DNA of 64,000 nt from Waterburya agarophytonicola KI4 (GTDB lineage: Bacteria > Cyanobacteriota > Cyanobacteriia > Cyanobacteriales > Xenococcaceae), in contig NZ_JADWDC010000012.1 in the NCBI RefSeq assembly GCF_020640915.1, positions 36,554 through 100,553 on the forward strand, given 5' to 3'. How positions within the stretch are numbered: position 1 is the first letter of the stretch; each line of letters starts with the position of its first letter. The notes beneath the pieces are model-generated. The model was given only the letters and a program-made list of their open reading frames with translations, was not told where the DNA came from and did no database searches. This document shows positions 1-9,277 of the stretch, piece by piece. A program made the translations under genes and the position numbers.

Positions 1-2306
1 AAGGAGATGGAGAAACTCCCACAGAGCCAGTTGCTGAAGGAGCTGAAGGAGATGGAGAAACTCCCACAGAGCCAGTTGCTGAAGGAGCTGAAGGAGATGG
101 GGAAACTCCAGGGGAGACACCTATGGAAGAAGCCATAGTAGATGGGGAAGAAATTCCTACGGAAGAGATCGCTGTAGAAGAAAATGTAGAAACTCCTGGT
201 GAAGAGGCGATCGCCGATGATAATAATGATGATAATAATGATGATAATAATGATGATAATAATAATGATGTAGAAACTCTCCGCAACAATACCGCAAATG
301 ATAATGACGCTGCGGAAAGAAATGCTGCCAATGAAAATGTCATGGAAGCGATCGCCAGCAACAATAATGCCACCGATCGAGAAGTTGTTACCAGTGAAGA
401 TGATTTTGGAGTTACTTTAGGGGAAAATACCGCAGGAGATGCAAATGCGATCGTTGAAGATAGTGTTGTTCCCGAACTTCCAGTAGAAACTCCTGTAGTA
501 AACTCACAAACGCAAACACCGAGGGAGATTGAAGTAGATAACAACCTTAATTTGGATAACGATTCTCCATCTCAAACAGTCACAGAAGAAACTAATACTA
601 ATACCGAAAGCGTTGAAGTAATAGAAGAAACTAATACTGTTAATAACTCGTCTGAAAGCGAAGGAGTAGCTACCGACGACGCTAGTACCGAAAGCGGTGA
701 GGTAACAGAAAAAACGGCAACCATTAATAATTCATCTAATAATTCATCTGAAAGCGATAGTGTTGAGTTAACAGAAGAAACTGAAGCAGTTATCAAAGAT
801 AAAGTTACCGAAGAATTAGTTGAGGAAGTCGATGAAGAGACGGTGACAGCCACAGAAGAAACCGAAGAGACTGAAGAAATAGCCGAAGAAACTGAAGATA
901 CAGAGGAAGAAGTAGCAGATAATAATGATAATTCTCAGGATCTCGGTCAAGAAGTAGATCGCATTGCTTATGAGGTACAAGTTCAAGAATCACCTACCGA
1001 TATAGCCATACAGATGCAGGAAGAATTCCAACTAACTCAATTAATGGATAGTTCTGGGTTACAACTATACGGTCAAGTTCCTTCTGTAACAGAAATTTCT
1101 GATAGATTGGCAGAACTCGGACAACAAACGGGTAAAAACCCCGCGTTCATTAATATATCCTTGCAATCTGATCGCTTGGAGGCTTTTGTTGTACTTCCTA
1201 ACCAAGCAAAATTAGCTAATGGAGATAGTTCGTTAGTTGCATCAACCGATCTCGATAAACTAGATTCGCCAAAAACACCCCAGTCTGTAACCTTACGAGA
1301 AACCATTAAAGATATTTCCCGTCAAGATATCATTGCCACGGCAACTCAGTTTCGAGAAGAAGTAAGCGATTCGAGTAAGTTGAGTCAAAGCAGCTATCTA
1401 AAATCTTCACAAGAGCTATACAAACTTTTAATCGAGCCAATTGAAGCAGAATTAGAAGCCAATAATATCGATGTTTTAGTATTTTCGATGGATTCAGGTT
1501 TGCGTTTGTTACCTTTGGCTGCACTACATGATGGCAAGCAGTTTCTGATTGAGAAGTATGCAGTGGCAATAGTACCTAGTTTTGGGCTGACAGATACTCG
1601 TTATGTTAGTTTAGACCAAAGCTCTATTTTGGCAATGGGTGCATCAGAATTTGCCGAGCAAGCTGCTTTACCGACTATGCCCATTGAATTGGAAACAATT
1701 GTGAGCAAACCTCGTCAGGGAGAAGTATTTATCAACGAGCAGTTTACTGTGGAGAATTTCAAGGCTCAAAATAGCCGTGAAACTCCTTTTCCAATCGTTC
1801 ATTTAGGAACACATGCAGAGTTTAAAGCTGGTAGTCAGAATGATTCCTACATTCAGTTTTATGACGGCAAATTAAAAATACCCCAGCTACAAGATTTATC
1901 TAACGAGTTAGGTTGGAATAGCGATGCTACTCCTATCGAACTCTTAGTCTTGAGTGCTTGTGAAACCGCCTTAGGTGACGAAAAGGCAGAACTGGGTTTT
2001 GCAGGTTTGGCAGTGCAAGCTGGAGTAAAGTCAGCCTTGGCAAGTCTTTGGTATGTCAGTGATGTAGGAACACTAGCTTTGATGGGAGAATTTTACGATC
2101 GCTTGGATAGTACTTTACTTAAAGCAGAGGCTTTACGTCAAACCCAGTTAGAAATGCTTCAAGGTAATGTCAAAGTCAATCACAAACAGGTGAATTTATC
2201 TAACGGGCACAACTTAGACTTGCCTCCTCAATTTCCTGAAGGAACTTTAAACTTAGATCATCCCTATTTCTGGTCGGCATTTACCTTAATTGGTAACTGG
2301 AATTAA
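1..2306 (+). CDS. CHAT-domain (caspase-like) protein with acidic repeat N-terminus; 5' end outside window
   Basis: The reading frame is open from base 3, so the ATG at 123 is internal and the true start lies upstream of the window. The C-terminal ~250 residues form a CHAT domain, a caspase-fold peptidase domain common in filamentous and colonial cyanobacteria. The likely catalytic pair is visible as His in LGTHAEF (about residue 563 counted from the ATG at 123) and Cys in LSACETALG (about 613), followed by the conserved AGVKSALASLW segment. The N-terminal half is very acidic and low in complexity: a 45-bp tandem repeat at 3-122 (unit GDGETPTEPVAEGAE), a DNND run near 218-268 and Glu/Thr-rich stretches. 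No TPR is visible in the part present, though TPRs often precede CHAT domains. Protease activity is inferred from the dyad; targets are unknown. A hairpin terminator follows. Confidence 0.85.
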   Translation, partial: GDGETPTEPVAEGAEGDGETPTEPVAEGAEGDGETPGETPMEEAIVDGEEIPTEEIAVEENVETPGEEAIADDNNDDNNDDNNDDNNNDVETLRNNTANDNDAAERNAANENVMEAIASNNNATDREVVTSEDDFGVTLGENTAGDANAIVEDSVVPELPVETPVVNSQTQTPREIEVDNNLNLDNDSPSQTVTEETNTNTESVEVIEETNTVNNSSESEGVATDDASTESGEVTEKTATINNSSNNSSESDSVELTEETEAVIKDKVTEELVEEVDEETVTATEETEETEEIAEETEDTEEEVADNNDNSQDLGQEVDRIAYEVQVQESPTDIAIQMQEEFQLTQLMDSSGLQLYGQVPSVTEISDRLAELGQQTGKNPAFINISLQSDRLEAFVVLPNQAKLANGDSSLVASTDLDKLDSPKTPQSVTLRETIKDISRQDIIATATQFREEVSDSSKLSQSSYLKSSQELYKLLIEPIEAELEANNIDVLVFSMDSGLRLLPLAALHDGKQFLIEKYAVAIVPSFGLTDTRYVSLDQSSILAMGASEFAEQAALPTMPIELETIVSKPRQGEVFINEQFTVENFKAQNSRETPFPIVHLGTHAEFKAGSQNDSYIQFYDGKLKIPQLQDLSNELGWNSDATPIELLVLSACETALGDEKAELGFAGLAVQAGVKSALASLWYVSDVGTLALMGEFYDRLDSTLLKAEALRQTQLEMLQGNVKVNHKQVNLSNGHNLDLPPQFPEGTLNLDHPYFWSAFTLIGNWN
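3..122 (+). repeat. 45-bp in-frame tandem repeat in CHAT gene
   Basis: Two full copies (starting at 3 and 48) and the beginning of a third (93) of a 45-bp unit are visible. Each unit encodes GDGETPTEPVAEGAE. The first two copies are essentially identical, so copy number is probably variable. More copies may lie upstream of the window. Confidence 0.9.
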
Positions 2307-2346
2307 AGCAAATATAGTTATCATAAATTAACTTAAATATCCAACT

Positions 2347-2392
2347 AAAAAGCGATCGCTTTAAGTTAAACTTGAGAGCGATCGCTTTTATT
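2347..2392 (+). terminator. HIP1-based hairpin terminator after the CHAT gene
   Basis: Two copies of AGCGATCGCT (2351-2360 and 2377-2386) face each other with flanking AAGTT/AACTT arms and almost no loop, followed by a T-rich tract (TTTTATTTT). This gives a long stem plus U-run 40 bp after the stop codon. It fits a Rho-independent terminator built from HIP1 octamers. Confidence 0.6.
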
Positions 2393-2631
2393 TTGACAGT
2401 TCATCAATTCTTACAATAACGAACTTTTACTTCATCATAACTGCATAATTAACTGAATAAAAACATATTACAATGATGGTTATATCTCGCTAATTTTAAG
2501 TATCTAAATTACTCGAACTTGCTTGAGTGCCAGTGGATAATCGTGGTAATTAAAATTTTTGGCGATCGGAAAAATCTATTTTCAGGGAACAATAAACATA
2601 ACACTACCCCTCACACTGTTAAGAAAGTAAT
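2393..2631. other. Intergenic stretch upstream of the transglycosylase gene
   Basis: AT-rich spacer that completes the 325-bp gap between the CHAT gene and the next gene. I see no ORF, RNA gene or repeat in it beyond the terminator already listed. It presumably holds the promoter of the downstream gene. Confidence 0.5.
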
Positions 2632-4746
2632 ATGTGGAAAATTTTGACTCCCAAGACTTTTTTATTAATTAGTATTGGCTCGATCGCGACAATAATTTTG
2701 GGTTCAAAAATGCTAGTTACTCAAAATAATTCTAACGATAATCTTGCTACAAAAAAGCCGATTATCACTCCTATGTTAGCAACTGCATCGGGTAGTTCTT
2801 CCGAAAATAGCCGTACTAGTTTTTTATTGGCTGCGGATCTAATTGATCGCCAACAGGGTAAAGCAGCTTTAGCTCAATTACAGGGTTTAGAACAAAATTA
2901 TCCTTTACTCGCTCCCTATATTTTGCTTTCTAAAGGGAAAGCTTATCAACTAGAAAACCAACTATCCGAAGCAGAAAAAGTTTGGCAAAAGTTGGCGAGT
3001 AACTATGCCAATTCTCCAGCTTCTGCCGAGGCTTTATATTTGTTGGGCAAAACCAACCCCGCCTATTGGCAACAAGCAATTATTAAATTTCCTTCCCATC
3101 CCCGCACCCACGAAATAATTCGCCAAAAACTCAGCCAAAATCCCAATCAACCAAACCTGATGGCAGTATTGGTCAAATATACTCCAGACGATTCTGGGGT
3201 AGACAAAATGAGAGATCGTTTAGTCAAAGAATACAGCAGTCAACTAACTCCAGAAACTTGGGAGGCGATCGCCGATAGTTATTGGGTAAAATGGGATTAC
3301 GGTCCAGCTGGGAAAGCCTACGCAAAAGCTCCCCGTACATCTGGCAATCTCTATCGCGCTGGTAGGGGATACCATATTGCCAATAGCAAAGCCACTGCAA
3401 AACAGTTTTATTTGCAATTGCTCGCAGAATATCCCGATGCACCAGATACTGGTTGGGGTTTGCGTCGTTTAGCAACTATTGTCAACAAAAAAGAAGGTTT
3501 AGCTTATCTAGATCTGGCAATCCAAAAATTTCCCCACCACGCACCAGAAGCTTTATTAGAAAAAGCAACTTTACTCGATGGGTTGGGTAGCCCCAGATCT
3601 GCTGCTCAAGCCCGTCAAACAGTCTTAACTGACTACAAAAATTCTGAATCCGCTGCTCAATATCGCTGGAATATGGCTAGCAAAAAAGCCAAAGCAGGAG
3701 ATCTTGTTAGTGCGTGGCAATGGGCGCAACCCATTGTAATCAACAATCCAGACAGCAAGATTGCTCCTAAAGCTGGTTTTTGGATTGCTAAGTGGGCAAC
3801 TAAGCTCAATCGTCCAGAAGATGCCACTCAAGCCTATCAATTGGTTTTAGCGCGTTTTCCTCGCTCTTATTATGCTTGGCGATCTGCGGTTGCTTTGGGT
3901 TGGGATGTGGGAGACTTTACCACCGTACGTTATAAAACTCCTGAAGTAGTGAAAATAGAGCGAATTTTTCCTCCTGGTGGTTCGGAAACTTTCCAAGAAT
4001 TGTATAAATTAGGCTTAGAGGAAGAAGCCTGGGCGCAATTCCAAACCGAAATCAGCGATAAGCCACAAAGCACTAATTTAACCGTTGCTGATGAATTTAC
4101 TCAAGGCTTATTTAAACTTTATCAAGGAAAAAATCTACGGGGTATCAATCAAATATGGTATTTAGAGGATCGAGATACACCAGAAGATAAACAACAATGG
4201 CAACAACTACGCCAAACTCCCGAGTATTGGCAAGCTTTGTATCCTTTTCCTTTTGAAAATACTATTCTAAAATGGTCAAAACAAAGAGGACTCAATCCTT
4301 TATTGGTAACTGCCTTAATTCGCCAAGAATCTCGCTTTGAACCAGAAATTGAGTCTTCTGCGGGGGCATTGGGCTTAATGCAGGTAATTCCTCCCACAGC
4401 CAAAACCGCAGCTAAAAATATTGGTTTATCTAATTATTCTCTAACCAAACCCGAAGATAATGTCAATATTGGTACTTATTATCTCGATTTTACTCATAAA
4501 AAATATAATAATAACTCCATGCTGGCTGTAGCTAGTTACAATGCAGGACCTAATGCAGTTGCAAAATGGGTATCTCGCTATGGCTTAAAGGATGTAGATG
4601 AATTCGTCGAAAAAATTCCTTATCGCGAAACCAAAGGTTATGTTGAGTCGGTGTTTGAGAATTATTGGAATTATATGCTCGTTTATAACCCTGAAATTGG
4701 CAAGCAATTTAAAGATTTGGCATCAGATAATGTGAGTGTCAACTAA
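2632..4746 (+). CDS. Soluble-lytic-transglycosylase-type murein hydrolase (Slt family)
   Basis: 704 residues. An N-terminal hydrophobic segment (about residues 8-30) acts as a signal anchor, so the protein should sit in the periplasm. A long helical, TPR-like superhelical region follows (about 60-500), as in Slt70. A C-terminal SLT/GEWL domain (about 545-690) cleaves the MurNAc-GlcNAc bond with formation of 1,6-anhydroMurNAc. The catalytic Glu is E566 in RQESRF, followed by SSAGALGLMQV and the ASYNAGPNAV motif, all typical of family 1 lytic transglycosylases. ATG 2632 gives the complete signal anchor. It appears to be monocistronic. The fit to the family is good in length and motif order. Confidence 0.92.
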   Translation: MWKILTPKTFLLISIGSIATIILGSKMLVTQNNSNDNLATKKPIITPMLATASGSSSENSRTSFLLAADLIDRQQGKAALAQLQGLEQNYPLLAPYILLSKGKAYQLENQLSEAEKVWQKLASNYANSPASAEALYLLGKTNPAYWQQAIIKFPSHPRTHEIIRQKLSQNPNQPNLMAVLVKYTPDDSGVDKMRDRLVKEYSSQLTPETWEAIADSYWVKWDYGPAGKAYAKAPRTSGNLYRAGRGYHIANSKATAKQFYLQLLAEYPDAPDTGWGLRRLATIVNKKEGLAYLDLAIQKFPHHAPEALLEKATLLDGLGSPRSAAQARQTVLTDYKNSESAAQYRWNMASKKAKAGDLVSAWQWAQPIVINNPDSKIAPKAGFWIAKWATKLNRPEDATQAYQLVLARFPRSYYAWRSAVALGWDVGDFTTVRYKTPEVVKIERIFPPGGSETFQELYKLGLEEEAWAQFQTEISDKPQSTNLTVADEFTQGLFKLYQGKNLRGINQIWYLEDRDTPEDKQQWQQLRQTPEYWQALYPFPFENTILKWSKQRGLNPLLVTALIRQESRFEPEIESSAGALGLMQVIPPTAKTAAKNIGLSNYSLTKPEDNVNIGTYYLDFTHKKYNNNSMLAVASYNAGPNAVAKWVSRYGLKDVDEFVEKIPYRETKGYVESVFENYWNYMLVYNPEIGKQFKDLASDNVSVN

Positions 4747-4900
4747 ACTTATGGCGATCGCGGATTTGACGATGAGTGGTTTTATTCATAATTTTCAGAG
4801 AGAACCCTCGATCGCTTTAATATTTTTTTGCTATTATTATCTGGTCGTTATTTATATATTCGCGCGGTATATTAATTAAAAATAAATAGAATATTTTTAA

Positions 4901-5827
4901 ATGTATATTAGCATTGTAATTCCTACTTATAATCGACTCCCTATTCTACAAAAAAGCATTATTGCTTTAGAAAAACAAGAACTCCTCGATCGCAAAATTG
5001 ATGGTTATGAAATAGTAATAGTTGATGATGGTTCGACTGACAAAACTTTGGCTTGGTTGACAGAAAATAAAGCTCAATTACCCCACGTAAAAGTATATTT
5101 ACAAGATCATCAGGGAGCAGCAGCAGCGAGAAACTTAGGGGTTAACAATGCCAAGGGAGACACAATAGTTTTCATCGATAGCGATCTAGTTGTCACAGAA
5201 AGTTTTCTGCAATCTCATGCTGATGCTTTAGTTCGAGGAGAACAAGAACTTAAAAGCGATCGCCTTTTTACTTATGGAGCAGTAATTAATACTAATAACT
5301 TTGAAAATCCTACTGCCGAACCTTATAAAATAACCGATTTTTCCGCTGCCTATTTTGCTACGGGAAATGTGGCGATCGCTCATAAATGGTTAGAAAAAGC
5401 TGGCTTATTTGACACTGGATTCAAACTCTATGGTTGGGAAGATTTGGAGCTAGGAGTACGGCTTAAAAAGCTCAATTTAAAGTTAATCAAGTGTCCCGAA
5501 GCTAAAGGATATCATTGGCATCCTGCCTTTAATTTAGAACAAATACCTCAAGCGATCGAACAAGAAATTCAAAGAGGAAAAATGGGAGTCATTTTTTATA
5601 AAAAACATCCTACTTTGGATGTCAAAATGATGATTCAAATGACAATTTTACATCGTCTTCTTTGGGGCATTTTATCTTTAGGGGGAAGATTGAACGAACG
5701 TACTCTTAAACCAGTAATGCAACTGTTGATCGATCTTGGTAAACCTCAATTAGCCGAACAAGTAGCTCGCATTTTTCTTAATTGGTATAACGTTCAAGGA
5801 GTTTACTCGGCATATCACAATAAATAA
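4901..5827 (+). CDS. Family 2 glycosyltransferase
   Basis: 308 residues with a GT-A fold at the N-terminus: SIVIPTYNR at the start, IVDDGSTD near residue 45, a QGAAAARNLG loop and the metal-binding DSD motif in FIDSDLVV near residue 90. The segment GWEDLELGVRL near 180 matches the acidic acceptor-site motif of inverting GT2 enzymes. It transfers a sugar from a nucleotide donor in the cytoplasm; neither donor nor acceptor can be read from the sequence. It stands alone, about 9 kb from the polysaccharide locus, so a role in cell-wall or exopolysaccharide synthesis is only inference. Confidence 0.88.
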   Translation: MYISIVIPTYNRLPILQKSIIALEKQELLDRKIDGYEIVIVDDGSTDKTLAWLTENKAQLPHVKVYLQDHQGAAAARNLGVNNAKGDTIVFIDSDLVVTESFLQSHADALVRGEQELKSDRLFTYGAVINTNNFENPTAEPYKITDFSAAYFATGNVAIAHKWLEKAGLFDTGFKLYGWEDLELGVRLKKLNLKLIKCPEAKGYHWHPAFNLEQIPQAIEQEIQRGKMGVIFYKKHPTLDVKMMIQMTILHRLLWGILSLGGRLNERTLKPVMQLLIDLGKPQLAEQVARIFLNWYNVQGVYSAYHNK

Positions 5828-5900
5828 AACTACCTTTTAATAGCGATCGCTCTAGGGAGCTAGATTTTTCTTGAATCAACAAATAAATCAACACATCTTA

Positions 5901-6149
5901 ATGACTCAAACACCCGATCAATATTTAACTCCAGAAGAATCTGCCGATGTTGAAGCAGCGTTGCTGACATCTCCCGAAAAGTTTCTGACTCGCTTAACCA
6001 TCTCTTCCCAAAGACTATTACAGAAAATAGCTCAAGAGTCTCAAGTTGCGATCGAAGACTTATCTCACCAACAAATTATTCAGTGGTTTGAAAATGACAG
6101 TAAAGCCAAACGAGAACGGGGAGATGATGCGGGAACATTAAAATGGTAA
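5901..6149 (+). CDS. Small conserved cyanobacterial protein of unknown function
   Basis: 82 residues from ATG 5901 (MTQTPDQYLTPEES). An in-frame TTG at 5871 with an AGGGAG 11 bases upstream could add ten residues. I prefer the ATG because the conserved-looking part begins there. The protein is helical, acidic and soluble, and ends in a Trp. It lies 89 bp upstream of ispG on the same strand and may share its transcript. I recognise the pattern as a cyanobacterial conserved hypothetical but know of no function. Confidence 0.7.
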   Translation: MTQTPDQYLTPEESADVEAALLTSPEKFLTRLTISSQRLLQKIAQESQVAIEDLSHQQIIQWFENDSKAKRERGDDAGTLKW

Positions 6150-6238
6150 GTTTTTTTCTCCAACTAGATCCCGACTAACCCGTAAAATAGAACATAAATT
6201 TAGATATAAAATTTTGCCTCAAGCAATAGTTAATCGTT

Positions 6239-7456
6239 ATGCAAACTCTGGATAATCCTAATCTTACTAATACACCCGCTTTTGATACTACTATTCATAG
6301 AAGGAAAACCCGCCCCGTCCAAGTTGGCGATATAACTATCGGCGGTGGCAATCCTGTGGTAGTGCAGTCGATGATTAACGAAGATACTTTAGATATAGAT
6401 GGCTCAGTAGCAGCAATTCGTCGTCTTCATGAGATTGGCTGCGAAATTGTGCGGGTGACAGTGCCTAGTATGGCTCATGCCAAAGCATTAGCAGAAATCA
6501 AGCAAAAACTAGCGGATACTTATCAAACAGTACCTTTGGTTGCTGATGTTCATCATAACGGCATGAAAATTGCCTTAGAAGTAGCCAAGCACGTTGATAA
6601 AGTAAGAATCAATCCTGGGCTGTATGTCTTTGAAAAACCCAAAAGCGATCGCACTGAGTATACAGAAACTGAATTTACCGAAATTGGTGATAAAATTCGC
6701 TCCACCCTCGAACCTTTGGTAATTTCCTTGCGCGACCAAGGTAAAGCGATGCGTATTGGCGTAAATCATGGTTCTTTATCCGAAAGAATGCTCTTTACCT
6801 ATGGAGACACTCCAGAAGGGATGGTAGAGTCAGCCTTAGAATTTATTAAAATCTGCGCATCTTTAGATTTCTACAATATCGTACTGTCTCTCAAAGCTTC
6901 TCGCGTACCTGTCATGTTGGCTGCTTATCGTTTGATGGTACAGAGAATGAACGAATTAGGCATGGAATATCCTTTGCATTTGGGCGTTACCGAAGCAGGA
7001 GACGGGGAATATGGCAGAATCAAATCTACTGCGGGAATTGGCACTCTATTAGCTCAAGGAATTGGCGATACGATTCGCGTCTCTTTAACCGAATCTCCCG
7101 AAAAAGAAATCCCTGTTTGCTACAGTATTCTGCAAGCTTTAGGACTGCGTAAAACAATGGTGGAGTATGTTGCTTGTCCTTCTTGCGGTCGTACTTTATT
7201 CAATCTAGAAGAAGTATTGCATAAGGTTCGCGAAGCCACCAAACATCTTACAGGTTTAGATATTGCAGTGATGGGTTGTATTGTAAATGGTCCAGGAGAA
7301 ATGGCAGATGCTGACTATGGTTATGTGGGCAAACAGCCAGGCTATATTTCTCTTTATCGCGGTCGAGAAGAAATTAAAAAAGTTCCTGAAGATCGAGGTG
7401 TTGAGGAATTGATTAATTTAATTAAATCAGACGATCGCTGGGTCGAACCTGAATAA
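6239..7456 (+). CDS. ispG: 4-hydroxy-3-methylbut-2-en-1-yl diphosphate synthase (ferredoxin)
   Basis: IspG/GcpE catalyses the penultimate step of the MEP isoprenoid pathway, reducing MEcPP to HMBPP with electrons from ferredoxin. The protein is 405 residues, the compact bacterial form. Its TIM-barrel starts at [19 protein letters not shown]. The [4Fe-4S] ligands are visible: C313 and C316 (ACPSCGR) and C347 ([10 protein letters not shown]), with the conserved Glu just after. ATG 6239 gives the normal cyanobacterial N-terminus. Isoprenoid precursors from this step feed carotenoids and chlorophyll, consistent with the squalene/phytoene-synthase relative 3 kb downstream. Confidence 0.97.
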   Translation: MQTLDNPNLTNTPAFDTTIHRRKTRPVQVGDITIGGGNPVVVQSMINEDTLDIDGSVAAIRRLHEIGCEIVRVTVPSMAHAKALAEIKQKLADTYQTVPLVADVHHNGMKIALEVAKHVDKVRINPGLYVFEKPKSDRTEYTETEFTEIGDKIRSTLEPLVISLRDQGKAMRIGVNHGSLSERMLFTYGDTPEGMVESALEFIKICASLDFYNIVLSLKASRVPVMLAAYRLMVQRMNELGMEYPLHLGVTEAGDGEYGRIKSTAGIGTLLAQGIGDTIRVSLTESPEKEIPVCYSILQALGLRKTMVEYVACPSCGRTLFNLEEVLHKVREATKHLTGLDIAVMGCIVNGPGEMADADYGYVGKQPGYISLYRGREEIKKVPEDRGVEELINLIKSDDRWVEPE

Positions 7457-7467
7457 GTAATACCCTC

Positions 7468-7509
7468 GACAGTTTGCTCAACGGAGGAAACCTCCACAAC
7501 GCAACTGTC
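7468..7509. repeat. Interspersed hairpin repeat downstream of ispG
   Basis: An imperfect inverted repeat. Outer arms GACAGTT (7468-7474) and AACTGTC (7503-7509) enclose GGAGG (7483-7487) and CCTCC (7491-7495) around AAA. There is no U-run, so it is not a classical terminator. It resembles the short palindromic extragenic repeats scattered in cyanobacterial genomes. It may protect the ispG mRNA 3' end. Confidence 0.5.
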
Positions 7510-7685
7510 TGGCAAGTAACAAATAACAAATAACGAGTTTGTAGACTTTTTACTTGTCCGAAATGCTTTAGATCACAGGCAATTATGGTTATTGATTCCC
7601 ATACTAAAACTAGACAATGCTAATAGCTAATAGCTGATAGCTAAAAAAAAATAAATTTGTCCCGAATCAAGGATTGACAAAACTT

Positions 7686-8567
7686 ATGACTATTACAGTT
7701 TTAGTATGCGCCTTAGCTTTTGCCTGTGGTGCGATGTTGGGTAAGAATCTGGCTGCTATTGGAATCACCTCTGATAATGCTCTCAAGAATCATCAAAGAT
7801 CTTTGGTTTGGCTGCTAATTGCGCTGATGCCTGTGTTAGGTATATTGGTTATCCTGGATAAATTTCATCTTGCTTCGGTATTACCCAAGATTTTTCCACC
7901 GATGCTTTTAATTTATCTAGCAGGATATTTTAATGAAATTATTCTGGGGATGGGCTGTTTTTTCCTGGGCTTATTATTGGTTATGGAGTTGTCGGAAAAA
8001 CGTTCTCGACAGAAAGTAGTTCAGTTACTAGTAGCTTTAGGCGCGATCGCTTTTGCTTTGAGTATTTTATTATTCTTTCTTCAGCCAGTACAGGCGATGG
8101 TAGCTAAACCCAAACTTGTCAACGGGGTTATAATACAAACTACGCCTTATACTTGTGCGCCTTCTAGCATTGCTACTTTATCCCGCGTTACTAAAAAACA
8201 TCCTATCATTACCGAAAGAGAGGTAGTAGCTTTAACTAGAACCAATCGTTTTGGCACAACTACTCTATCGGAAATTAGAGCGATGGAGAAGTTGGAGTTA
8301 AATCCTGAATATCGTCATAATTTAACTGTTGAAGATTTAATTAGTCTTAATAAACCCGCCTTGCTTCATGTCAAAGAGAAACCCAAATCTGGCAAAGGTG
8401 TTAGATTTTCTCATGCAGTAGCATTACTATCAATCAACCCTCAAAAACGCTTAATCCTGATTGCTAATCCCCTTTATGGGATGCAAATAAAAACTTTTGA
8501 AGAATTTGCTCAATACTGGTTTGGAGAAGCGATTTTGGTCGATCTAGAGCAAGCAAGAATTAGTTGA
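7686..8567 (+). CDS. Membrane protein with C-terminal C39-like cysteine peptidase domain
   Basis: 293 residues from ATG 7686; an in-frame TTG at 7674 is too close to the AAGGA to be a good start. The first ~140 residues hold four to five hydrophobic segments. The C-terminal half resembles Peptidase_C39-like domains: Cys in YTCAPSS (C157), His in FSHAVALL (H243) and Asn in IANPLYG (N261) form a plausible triad. C39 domains cleave leader peptides after Gly-Gly when fused to ABC exporters; here there is no ATPase, so the substrate is unknown. The gene is isolated between ispG and a convergent phosphorylase-like gene. Its distance from the Gly-Gly leader peptides (25 kb) makes a link speculative. 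Confidence 0.7.
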   Translation: MTITVLVCALAFACGAMLGKNLAAIGITSDNALKNHQRSLVWLLIALMPVLGILVILDKFHLASVLPKIFPPMLLIYLAGYFNEIILGMGCFFLGLLLVMELSEKRSRQKVVQLLVALGAIAFALSILLFFLQPVQAMVAKPKLVNGVIIQTTPYTCAPSSIATLSRVTKKHPIITEREVVALTRTNRFGTTTLSEIRAMEKLELNPEYRHNLTVEDLISLNKPALLHVKEKPKSGKGVRFSHAVALLSINPQKRLILIANPLYGMQIKTFEEFAQYWFGEAILVDLEQARIS

Positions 8568-8574
8568 CAATTTT

Positions 8575-9240
8575 CTATTCAACTAATTGATAAGTAATTT
8601 GCTCCAATATTTTCAATCCTTTCAAAGAGCCTTTGATTAATCTAGTCGCAGCAAGGGGTTGTTTGAAAAAAGCGATCGCCATTGACAGAGTTTTTAAATT
8701 GCCTTCTTCATCAATCGCCTGACTAAGATCGGGTATATCTCCCGTTAGATCGTCGCTAACCACTCGCAACATCGCGACGTTAATATTTCGCTGTTGGAAT
8801 TTTTTCATATAGTCATAACCTTCCATATCTAATACACTTGCAAGATAAGTCTTACTCAACTGTAATTTTTCTCTAGCTCGACAAATAAGGCGATCGCTGG
8901 TTAGCCCCGTAACTAAATCTATCGATCGCCTTTGCTGAATTTTGGTAGTTAATTCTTTGTGTAAATTTATTTCTGCACCATCTAAATTACAACAGCTTTG
9001 ATAAAGCACTAGATCCCCTACAGAGTATTTTGGCGACAAGCTACCACACAAACCCATAATCAAGATATTTTGAGCTTTAATTAATTCCCAAGAGTAGTCC
9101 GCTAAAGTTTGTTCGATCTTTTTTGTCCCGATAGGAATAGGCAGAACTTTCAGGCGATCGCAATTGGCTTTTTTTAGTCCACGACAAACTGCTTGGTATT
9201 CTGCCCCTTGAGGAACGACAATAGTATCAATAGGTATCAC
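8575..9240 (-). CDS. Nucleoside phosphorylase-superfamily protein (MTA/SAH nucleosidase-like)
   Basis: 221 residues. The N-terminus (IDTIVVPQGAEYQAV), the central MGLCGSLSPKYSVGDLVLYQ stretch and VLDMEGYDYM followed by VVSDDLTG match the PNP/UDP phosphorylase fold, where the Met-Glu pair binds ribose and the Asp of SDD contacts the base. The family includes MTA/SAH nucleosidases and hopanoid-pathway phosphorylases; the substrate cannot be assigned. Cyanobacteria often have such a stand-alone protein. It faces lepB divergently across a 37-bp gap and converges with the peptidase gene 7 bp away. Confidence 0.75.
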   Translation of the reverse strand: MIPIDTIVVPQGAEYQAVCRGLKKANCDRLKVLPIPIGTKKIEQTLADYSWELIKAQNILIMGLCGSLSPKYSVGDLVLYQSCCNLDGAEINLHKELTTKIQQRRSIDLVTGLTSDRLICRAREKLQLSKTYLASVLDMEGYDYMKKFQQRNINVAMLRVVSDDLTGDIPDLSQAIDEEGNLKTLSMAIAFFKQPLAATRLIKGSLKGLKILEQITYQLVE

Positions 9241-9277
9241 ATCTATTCACAATTGATTATTGTTGTTAATTATTTTT

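Noticed and set aside
572-853. Open frames on the minus strand under the acidic repeat region
   Set aside because: They are antisense to the low-complexity CHAT sequence, Ser/Thr/Val-biased by codon complement, and have no ribosome site or family match.
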